This document shows positions 34,645 to 40,729 of a DNA stretch of 40,729 nt, piece by piece. The notes beneath the pieces were generated by a model that saw only the letters and a list, made by a program, of their open reading frames with translations, did not search any database and was not told the DNA's origin. The stretch comes from Burkholderiaceae bacterium (GTDB taxonomy: Bacteria; Pseudomonadota; Gammaproteobacteria; Burkholderiales; Burkholderiaceae). The stretch lies in assembly GCA_028871175.1 (NCBI GenBank), contig JAGWNU010000009.1, positions 1 through 40,729 on the forward strand. Reading direction: 5' to 3'. Positions within the stretch are counted from its first letter, which is position 1, and each line of letters opens with the position of its first letter. Both the position numbers and the translations under genes were made by a program.

Positions 34645-36213
34645 ATGACAACGTTCGATTACAGCGACGACTCGGTCGTCGTGATCATTGGTTCTGGCGC
34701 CGGCGGCGGCACGCTTGCCAATGAGCTCTGCCAGAAGGGGATCAAGGTCGTTGTGCTTGAAGCGGGCGGCAAGCAATCCAACGCCAGCTTCATCAACGAT
34801 GAGTGGAAGGCGTTCAGCCAACTGGCCTGGCTGGACAAGCGCACGACCTCGGGCTCGTGGCGCATCGCCAAGGATTTTGCAGAGCTGCCTGCCTGGATCT
34901 GCAAGACGGTGGGCGGTACCAGCACCCATTGGGCCGGCGCGTCGCTGCGCTTCCAGCCGCACGAGTTTCTGACCCGCACCGTCTATGGCGAGGTCAAGGG
35001 GGCGAATCTGCTGGATTGGCCGCTGACGCTTCAGGAGCTCGAACCCTACTATGCCAAGGCAGAGGACAAGATGGGGGTCACGCGCACTAACGGGATTCCG
35101 GGCCTGCCGGGTAATAACAACTTCAAGGTGATGTACAACGGGGCGACCCGCCTTGGTTACAAGGAAGTACACACCGGACGCATGGCCATCAACAGCCGCC
35201 CGCGCAAGGGCCGCGCGCGTTGCATGCAGCTTGGATTCTGCTTCGAGGGCTGCAAGAGCGGTGCGAAGTGGTCCACGCTGTACACCGAGATCCCCGAGGC
35301 CGATGCCACCGGCAACTTCGAGCTGCGCACGCAGGCCCATGTGACCCGCATCGAGCACGATGCCAAGGGCCGGGTGAATGCCGTGCTCTACCGGGACAAG
35401 GATGGTAAGGAGCAACGGCAGAAGGCACGCATCGTCTGCGTGGCAGGCAACTCGATCGAGACGCCCCGTCTGTTGCTGCTGTCTGCATCGAACATGTTTA
35501 AGGACGGCCTTGCCAATTCGTCGGGACAGGTCGGCCGGAACTATATGCGCCACACGACCGGGTCGGTCTACGCAGCGTTCAGGGACCCCGTCCACATGTA
35601 TCGCGGCACCACCATGGCGGGGATTGTCCGCGACGAGGCCCGCCTCGATACGCGCCGCGGCTTCACCGGCGGTTATGAACTCGAGACGCTGTCGCTTGGC
35701 ATCCCCTTCATGGCCGCTTTCCTGAATCCGGGCGCATGGGGTTCTGATTTCGCCTGGTGGATGGATCACTACACGAACCTCGCCGGCATGTGGATCGTTG
35801 GCGAAGACATGCCGCGTGAGACCAACCGCGTCACGCTGAACACGAATGTGAAGGACCAGTGGGGCAACTACGTGCCGAACGTCCATTTCGATGACCACGA
35901 CAACGACGTTGCCATGCGCAACCACGCCTTCCGTCAGGCAGAGCGCATCTACGGCGCGGTCGGGGCCATCAAGACGATCCGTACGCCCCCGTATCCGTCG
36001 ACCCACAATCTGGGGACGGCGCGCATGAGTGCGCGCGCGCAGGATGGTGTGTGCAACAAGTGGGGGCAGACCCACGACATTCCGAACCTGTTCATCAGCG
36101 ACGGCAGCCAGTTCACGAGCGGAGGCGCAGAGAATCCGACGCTGACCATCGTCACGCTGGCCATTCGGCAGGCAGACTATATTGCGAAGCAGATGTCCGA
36201 ACAAACCATCTGA
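34645..36213 (+). CDS. GMC-family FAD dehydrogenase, catalytic subunit
   Basis: The 522-residue product has the FAD-binding motif GSGAGGG (16-22), GGTSTHWAGA near residue 91 and the C-terminal HNLGTARMS and GAENPTLTIVTLA segments of the GMC family. Cys193, Cys199 and Cys203 (C-x5-C-x3-C) match the spacing of the [3Fe-4S] ligands in bacterial FAD-glucose dehydrogenase, so an iron-sulfur relay is likely. There is no signal peptide; export with the Tat small subunit is inferred. The substrate is unknown and may be a sugar, polyol or alcohol. AGGAGA precedes the ATG. Confidence 0.82.
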   Translation: MTTFDYSDDSVVVIIGSGAGGGTLANELCQKGIKVVVLEAGGKQSNASFINDEWKAFSQLAWLDKRTTSGSWRIAKDFAELPAWICKTVGGTSTHWAGASLRFQPHEFLTRTVYGEVKGANLLDWPLTLQELEPYYAKAEDKMGVTRTNGIPGLPGNNNFKVMYNGATRLGYKEVHTGRMAINSRPRKGRARCMQLGFCFEGCKSGAKWSTLYTEIPEADATGNFELRTQAHVTRIEHDAKGRVNAVLYRDKDGKEQRQKARIVCVAGNSIETPRLLLLSASNMFKDGLANSSGQVGRNYMRHTTGSVYAAFRDPVHMYRGTTMAGIVRDEARLDTRRGFTGGYELETLSLGIPFMAAFLNPGAWGSDFAWWMDHYTNLAGMWIVGEDMPRETNRVTLNTNVKDQWGNYVPNVHFDDHDNDVAMRNHAFRQAERIYGAVGAIKTIRTPPYPSTHNLGTARMSARAQDGVCNKWGQTHDIPNLFISDGSQFTSGGAENPTLTIVTLAIRQADYIAKQMSEQTI

Positions 36214-36255
36214 TGACAGGCATCGCCTGGTTCAAAACACGCGCAGGAGACTCCC

Positions 36256-36603
36256 ATGTGTGAATTTTTTGTCACCGCCGACCCCATCCTCTATGAATCG
36301 CGGACGCGTTCCGTCCGCATTCATGGCGTGCATACCAGCATCCGTCTGGAGAACTTCGTCTGGGACACGCTGGCGACGCTTGCTGCAGAAGAGAACATGA
36401 CGACCAACGCGCTGATCGTTCAGTTTCATGACGAAATTCTGCACCACCGCGGCGATGTCCTGAACTTCACGTCGTTCCTGCGCGTGACCTGCCTCCGTTA
36501 CCTGCGTCGCAAGTGCGATCAGCTCGAAGCGACACGGCAGGCAGATGGTTTGATGGAAGCCAAGATGCTGCCCGAGAAAACAACACCGATTATTACCCAC
36601 TGA
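36256..36603 (+). CDS. Ribbon-helix-helix domain protein
   Basis: This 115-residue protein carries a ribbon-helix-helix-like core (RSVRIHGVHTSIRLENFVWDTLATLAAEENMTTNALIVQFHDEI). It belongs to the group of small proteins sometimes encoded beside oxidoreductase genes. It may be a DNA-binding regulator of this module; no target is known. AGGAGA lies before the ATG, and glyoxalase I begins 3 bases after its stop. Confidence 0.7.
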   Translation: MCEFFVTADPILYESRTRSVRIHGVHTSIRLENFVWDTLATLAAEENMTTNALIVQFHDEILHHRGDVLNFTSFLRVTCLRYLRRKCDQLEATRQADGLMEAKMLPEKTTPIITH

Positions 36604-36606
36604 CCT

Positions 36607-37002
36607 ATGGCCAAACTCATCCATACGATGATTCGTGTACGCGACCTCGACGCGTCGTTGAAGTTCTACCAGGACGTTCTGAATCTGACGCCCGCACACA
36701 TGCTGGATTTTCCGGATTTCACCCTCGCGTACCTGCGCAACGTCGAGAACGATGTCGAGCTTGAACTCACCCTGAACAAAGGCCGGCAAGAGCCTTACAC
36801 CCACGGAGATGGCTACGGCCACGTTGCAGTCGTCGTTGATGATGTGGCGGCCACGCACGCAGAACTGGTACGGCAGGGCTATGCGCCCCTGGCGGTCAAG
36901 GAATTCAAGGTGGGCGATGATCTGTTGGCACGGTTCTTCTTCATCCAGGACCCCGACGGCTACAAGATCGAAGTCCTCGAGCGGCACGGTCACTACCACT
37001 GA
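36607..37002 (+). CDS. gloA: Lactoylglutathione lyase (glyoxalase I)
   Basis: The 131-residue product is a single-module VOC protein with metal ligands His6, Glu53, His72 and Glu122, which match the Ni-binding His5, Glu56, His74 and Glu122 of E. coli GloA. DPDGYKIEVLE near the end is the usual signature. It isomerises the hemithioacetal of glutathione and a 2-oxoaldehyde. It follows the RHH gene by 3 bases and precedes genes for glutathione synthesis and glyoxalase II. Confidence 0.85.
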   Translation: MAKLIHTMIRVRDLDASLKFYQDVLNLTPAHMLDFPDFTLAYLRNVENDVELELTLNKGRQEPYTHGDGYGHVAVVVDDVAATHAELVRQGYAPLAVKEFKVGDDLLARFFFIQDPDGYKIEVLERHGHYH

Positions 37003-37088
37003 GCGAACCGCAACGCAGCGCAGCCAGGCGACATAGCGCAGGCGCACGCTCTCAGCGGACGCCTGGCGCGACCTCAGAACGGTTCTTC

Positions 37089-38363
37089 ATGATTCCTCAC
37101 TTCATGACTGCACTCAATGGACCTGTCGGCGAGATCGAGCAGCGCATGCTCGATTGCGCGCCGGCAATCGAACGGTGGCTCCGCTCGGAATGGCTCCAGC
37201 ACGTTCCGCCGTTTTACACATCTGTGGATATACGCAATGCGGGCTTCAAGGTGGCGCCGGTGGATACCAACCTCTACCCTGGGGGCTGGAACAACCTGGC
37301 GCCCGAGATGCTCCCCCTGGCGGGGCGGGCCGCACGGACCATGTTGAAGCGGCTGTGCCCGGACGTGATGCGCGTGCTCCTGCTGCCGGAAAACCATACG
37401 CGAAATGCGTTCTATCTGAAGAACGTGCGCGCACTGCGGCAGATTCTCGACGCTGCTGGGGTGGCTCACGAAGTCGGCACCCTGAGCCCGGATATTCGGC
37501 GCCCAACGCAGGTTGATCTGGGCGATGGCCAGCAGATGACGTTCGCGCCTGTCACGCGCAGGCAGGGCCGTCTCGTTCTGGACACGTTCAGTCCGGACGT
37601 GATCCTCCTCAATAACGACCTGAGTGCCGGTCTGCCCCCTGCGCTTGATGGCCTGGATGGCCAACGTGTGACGCCGCCCCTGCAGGCAGGTTGGTATGTG
37701 CGCCGCAAGAGCCGGCATTTCAGCGCTTATGAGGCCGTCTCGCGCCGCTTCGCAGCGATGCTCGAGGTGGACCCATGGCTGCTTGATTCACTCTTCGATC
37801 ACTGTGAAGACGTCGACTTTGCAACCGCATCGGGGATCGATGACCTGCAGGCCAGGGTTGACGCGCTGCTCATGCGAATCCGGCGCAAGTACAAGGAGTA
37901 CGGTATCGAGGAACTGCCGTTTGTCGTGATCAAGGCCGATAACGGCACGTATGGCATGGGCATCATGATGGTGCGCGACGCCAGCGAGCTCAATACCCTG
38001 AACAGGCGTGTCCGCAACAAGATGGCGGTGGTCAAGGACGGACAGCGTGTCTCGAGCGTGCTCATCCAGGAGGGTGTACGCACACGTGAGGTTATCCACC
38101 ATGCGGTTGCTGAACCCGTGGTCTACCTGATCGGTCAGCAGGTAGTTGGCGGGTTCTATCGGGCCAATGCCACGCGGGGCGCAGACGAAAACCTGAATGC
38201 CCCCGGGGCGGCGTTTCACCAGATGCCACTGCAAGACAGCGGCCACGACGCCGCCAACCGGTTCTACATGTACGGCGTGACGGGGCAGCTTGCGGCTCTC
38301 GCCGCGAGCTGTGAACTCGAGGGGCAGCAGCGCGAGGCGCAGGCGTGCTTGGAAACCGCCTGA
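37089..38363 (+). CDS. gshA: Glutamate-cysteine ligase, proteobacterial GshA type
   Basis: This 424-residue protein belongs to the GshA family found in Burkholderiales and related groups, not to the E. coli type. It has DTNLYPGGWNNLAPEM, VLLLPENHTRNAFYLKN, VVIKADNGTYGMGIM and EPVVYLIGQQVVGGFYR. It makes gamma-glutamylcysteine, the first step of glutathione synthesis. The ribosome site before 37089 is weak, but the N-terminus fits the family. Its stop overlaps a GloB start candidate (TGATG), so the two are linked. Confidence 0.85.
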   Translation: MIPHFMTALNGPVGEIEQRMLDCAPAIERWLRSEWLQHVPPFYTSVDIRNAGFKVAPVDTNLYPGGWNNLAPEMLPLAGRAARTMLKRLCPDVMRVLLLPENHTRNAFYLKNVRALRQILDAAGVAHEVGTLSPDIRRPTQVDLGDGQQMTFAPVTRRQGRLVLDTFSPDVILLNNDLSAGLPPALDGLDGQRVTPPLQAGWYVRRKSRHFSAYEAVSRRFAAMLEVDPWLLDSLFDHCEDVDFATASGIDDLQARVDALLMRIRRKYKEYGIEELPFVVIKADNGTYGMGIMMVRDASELNTLNRRVRNKMAVVKDGQRVSSVLIQEGVRTREVIHHAVAEPVVYLIGQQVVGGFYRANATRGADENLNAPGAAFHQMPLQDSGHDAANRFYMYGVTGQLAALAASCELEGQQREAQACLETA

Positions 38364-38377
38364 TGGGACAGTCTCGC

Positions 38378-39151
38378 ATGTTGACGCTCATGCCGCTTCC
38401 CGCATTCGCGGACAACTACATCTGGGTCTTGCATGACGAGTATCGTGCGTGGGTCGTTGATCCTGGTGATGCCGCGGTCGTGCTGGACTATCTGGGACAC
38501 CATGACCTCACGCTCGAGGGGGTGCTCCTGACTCACCACCATGATGATCACGTCGGAGGTGTGCGAGCACTGCACGCCGCCGCTGGCGCACGCATCTATG
38601 GCCCCCTGGCCGAGAAAATCCCAGAGCCGGCGCAGCGGCTGCGGCAAGGCGACACGGTCGACGTACTGGGGTGCCGGTTCGAAGTCATCGAAGTGCCAGG
38701 CCACACCGCTGGCCATATCGCCTACTTTTGCGAGGATGGCATCGATACGCCGGTTCTCTTCTGCGGCGACACGCTGTTCTCTGCGGGATGCGGGCGACTG
38801 TTCGAGGGTACGCCTGCACAGATGCTTGCCTCGCTCGACAAACTGGCTGCCTTGCCTGCCGAGACCCGCGTCTGTCCGGCACATGAATACACGCTCTCCA
38901 ACCTGCGTTTTGCAGTGGCAGTCGAGCCCGCCAATGCGCAATTGGGGACCTACATGCGCCACTGTGAATCGCTTCGAGGCAAGGGGGAGCCGACATTGCC
39001 GAGCCGCTTGTCACTCGAGCTGCAGATCAATCCGTTTCTGCGTTCACGAGCGCCCAGCGTGCGTGAGTCGCTGGGCCGGCAGGTCGGGCCGATGACAGAC
39101 GACGTGCAGGCATTTGCCGCCCTGCGCGAATGGAAGAATCATTTCCAGTGA
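38378..39151 (+). CDS. gloB: Hydroxyacylglutathione hydrolase (glyoxalase II)
   Basis: The 257-residue metallo-beta-lactamase-fold enzyme has LTHHHDDHVGG (THxHxDH binuclear metal motif), GHTAGHIAYF, FCGDTLFSAGCGRLFEGT and CPAHEYTLSN, all typical of GloB. It hydrolyses S-lactoylglutathione to lactate and glutathione. The ATG at 38378 gives an N-terminus like other GloB proteins; an alternative ATG at 38363 overlaps the gshA stop and adds five residues. Confidence 0.9.
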   Translation: MLTLMPLPAFADNYIWVLHDEYRAWVVDPGDAAVVLDYLGHHDLTLEGVLLTHHHDDHVGGVRALHAAAGARIYGPLAEKIPEPAQRLRQGDTVDVLGCRFEVIEVPGHTAGHIAYFCEDGIDTPVLFCGDTLFSAGCGRLFEGTPAQMLASLDKLAALPAETRVCPAHEYTLSNLRFAVAVEPANAQLGTYMRHCESLRGKGEPTLPSRLSLELQINPFLRSRAPSVRESLGRQVGPMTDDVQAFAALREWKNHFQ

Positions 39152-39154
39152 TCG

Positions 39155-39192
39155 GCGCGAGGCGTTGCGAGGGCGCTCGCGCGACGCTCGGC
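39155..39192. terminator. Possible hairpin between convergent gloB and chrA
   Basis: GC-rich arms around 39159-39171 and 39174-39190 (CGAGGCGTTGCGAG and CTCGCGCGACGCTCG) can pair with a bulge. No T-run is seen. The 46-base gap between two convergent stops is a natural place for a terminator. Confidence 0.3.
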
Positions 39193-39197
39193 ATGCG

Positions 39198-40424
39198 CTA
39201 TGCGCAGGCCACCCCCGCAATCGCGCAGAGGGCAACGACCACGATCGGCGGCAGTTTCCACCGAACCAGCAGGAAGAACGCAACGGAGGCGATCGCAAAA
39301 TCAAGCTGCCCCTTGACTGCGCTTGTCCAGACCGGTGAATACAGGGCGCTGGCCAGCACGCCGACGACGGCCGCATTGACGCCCGCGAGCAACGCCACCA
39401 TCGATCGACGTGTGCGCAAGGCTTGCCAGTAAGGCAATGAAGCCACGACGAGCAGCAGGCCGGGCAGAAAGATGCCTACGGTAGCGAGCGCCGCGCCCGC
39501 CCAATGGCTCGGCATCCCGGGTGTCAGCCAACCGAGAAATGCGGCAAAGGTGAACAACGGGCCGGGCACCGCCTGCGCGGCCCCGTATCCGGAGAGAAAG
39601 GCGTTTGAAGAGATCCAGCCTGTCGCGACCGTTTGCGCCTGCAGCAGGGGGAGCACGACGTGCCCGCCACCAAACACCAGGGCACCGGAGCGATAGAACG
39701 CATCGAACACGCGAATCGCCGCCCCCGGACCGGCATGCGACAGGAAGGGAAGCCCGAACAGCAACCCGCAGAAGAGCGCGAGGGCGATGACGCCAGCGTA
39801 GCGCGATACCTGGAACTGGCCATGGTGCGCGTTGGCACCCGGTGTGCCGGGCAGGACCACGCCCCGGCACAGCACGAGGCCCAGAATCGCGCCGAGGGCA
39901 ATCGCGATCAGTTGCGCGTAGGCGGAGCTCAGCAAGCCCAAGAGCACGACAACAGCCAAGGCTATCCCCGCTCGCCGAAGATCCGGGCAGAGCTTGCGAG
40001 CCATGTCCCAGACGGCCTGCGCAACGATGCCGACTGCAACGAGCTTCAACCCATGGACGAGTCCCGCACCAAGCGGCCCGCCCAGCGCTGGCGAGATCGC
40101 GGCAAAGGCGATGAGCAGCAGCACGGACGGCAGCGTGAATCCGCACCAGGCCGCGAACCCGCCGAGCCACCCCGCCCGCAGAAGGCCAATCGAGAAGCCG
40201 ACCTGACTGCTGGCCGGGCCCGGTAGGAACTGGCACAGGCCCACCAGATCGGTGAACGCCGCATCGTCGAGCCAGCGCCGGCGCTCGACGAATTCGCGTC
40301 GAAAGTACCCGATGTGTGCGACCGGTCCGCCGAATGACGTCAAGCCGAGCTTCAGGAAGACGGCGAGTACGGCAAGGGGGCTGCTTGCGTACCGGAGGCG
40401 AGGCGAATGCAGGCTGTTGTCCAT
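39198..40424 (-). CDS. chrA: Chromate transporter, ChrA/CHR family
   Basis: The 408-residue membrane protein has two CHR modules. The first carries FLKLGLTSFGGPVAHIGYF and LCQFLPGPASSQVG; the second carries SGALVFGGGHVVLPLLQ and AQAVPGPLFTFAAFLG. About ten or more hydrophobic helices are visible. It is predicted to export chromate; some family members have other anion roles. The start at 40424 is preferred to longer in-frame forms because it begins just before the conserved region. It converges on gloB. Confidence 0.88.
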   Translation of the reverse strand: MDNSLHSPRLRYASSPLAVLAVFLKLGLTSFGGPVAHIGYFRREFVERRRWLDDAAFTDLVGLCQFLPGPASSQVGFSIGLLRAGWLGGFAAWCGFTLPSVLLLIAFAAISPALGGPLGAGLVHGLKLVAVGIVAQAVWDMARKLCPDLRRAGIALAVVVLLGLLSSAYAQLIAIALGAILGLVLCRGVVLPGTPGANAHHGQFQVSRYAGVIALALFCGLLFGLPFLSHAGPGAAIRVFDAFYRSGALVFGGGHVVLPLLQAQTVATGWISSNAFLSGYGAAQAVPGPLFTFAAFLGWLTPGMPSHWAGAALATVGIFLPGLLLVVASLPYWQALRTRRSMVALLAGVNAAVVGVLASALYSPVWTSAVKGQLDFAIASVAFFLLVRWKLPPIVVVALCAIAGVACA

Positions 40425-40578
40425 GGGCTGCGTGCAACTGTTGAGCCCGAAGTATGCGTGAAATTCCGGCAGGGCCACATGGGGCCCCGCCGCGCAGCTG
40501 ACACGACTTCTGAAACGATGAAATCGCAGTCCAGCCGACCGCCGGCGAGTGCAGGCCCGGGCAGGCCCGATCGAAACA

Positions 40579-40729
40579 TCAAGGTGCTGCCGTGTACACG
40601 TCGCTGCCAAAACCCTGCAGGCCGCTCATGCCGGCGTAGCCGAGATGGGACACCCCGAAAACATCCTCGATGCTCTTGAGCAGGGCATAGTGGTTGTAGG
40701 GCGTATTGCTGATCGTGCCTGGCTTGACG
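40579..40729 (-). CDS. Phosphoesterase / alkaline phosphatase-family protein, C-terminal end only
   Basis: The minus strand has an open frame of 49 codons running off the right edge and stopping at 40579. It contains TPYNHYALLKSIEDVFG and HLGYAG, typical of the C-terminus of phospholipase C/acid phosphatase-like phosphoesterases. The remainder of the gene is outside the window. The 154 bases between it and chrA show no recognisable feature. Confidence 0.7.
   Translation of the reverse strand, partial: VKPGTISNTPYNHYALLKSIEDVFGVSHLGYAGMSGLQGFGSDVYTAAP

Noticed and set aside
33934..36204. 756-codon open frame opposite the GMC dehydrogenase and its small subunit
   Set aside because: The plus-strand genes have clear FAD and Tat motifs and ribosome sites; the opposite frame shows no family features.
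37023..37067. Inverted repeat GCCAGGCG/CGCCTGGC between gloA and gshA
   Set aside because: The 29-base loop and lack of a T-run make a terminator unlikely; 8-base GC-rich arms can arise by chance.

Overview
The window is high-GC DNA with tightly packed operons, many ATGA start/stop overlaps, AGGAG-type ribosome binding sites and several GTG/TTG starts. Protein families and gene order point to a betaproteobacterium of the Ralstonia/Cupriavidus/Burkholderia group; the toluene genes follow the tbu order described for Ralstonia pickettii PKO1. This assignment rests on recognition, not on a database search. No RNA gene, insertion sequence, CRISPR array or phage gene was seen.

Positions 1-8725 hold a carbon/energy block. 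An acetyl-CoA-synthetase-like ligase, E1alpha, E1beta and a prematurely stopped E2 of a 2-oxoacid dehydrogenase run leftward. Divergent from them run two genes for an NAD-linked, formate-dehydrogenase-like molybdo/iron-sulfur enzyme: a NuoE-NuoF fusion and an FdhF/FdsA-like subunit. The promoter region between them carries two overlapping inverted repeats.

Positions 8810-33130 hold a complete island for toluene (or benzene) and phenol degradation. A multicomponent toluene monooxygenase (tbuA1-U-B-V-A2-C, minus strand) hydroxylates the arene. A multicomponent phenol hydroxylase (dmpKLMNOP-like, plus strand) makes catechol. The meta-cleavage pathway (dmpQ, B, a GlcG/HbpS-like gene, C, D, E, H, F, G, I) then yields acetyl-CoA and pyruvate. 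The two oxygenase operons diverge from a 714-base regulatory region. Control genes are a TbuT-type activator after tbuC, a second DmpR/PoxR/PhcR-type activator, and a GntR/FCD regulator overlapping the latter by ATGA. An outer-membrane FadL/TbuX channel lies between the activators. Three sigma-54 promoters are visible, in front of tbuA1, dmpK and the channel gene, with XylR/DmpR-like upstream sites.

Positions 33453-39151 hold a second accessory module: a monoheme cytochrome c, a Tat-exported small subunit, a GMC-family FAD dehydrogenase with a Cys triad like that of iron-sulfur FAD-glucose dehydrogenases, a ribbon-helix-helix protein, glyoxalase I, a glutamate-cysteine ligase and glyoxalase II. 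It looks like periplasmic alcohol or sugar oxidation coupled to glutathione-based aldehyde defence. Its upstream region carries a version of a GGTTTyCCCT...AATATC element also found in the phenol-operon and channel promoters.

Positions 39198-40729 hold a ChrA-type transporter and the last 49 codons of a phosphoesterase. The best leads are the shared promoter element, the glutathione/GMC module and the unusual formate-dehydrogenase/PDH/ACS block.
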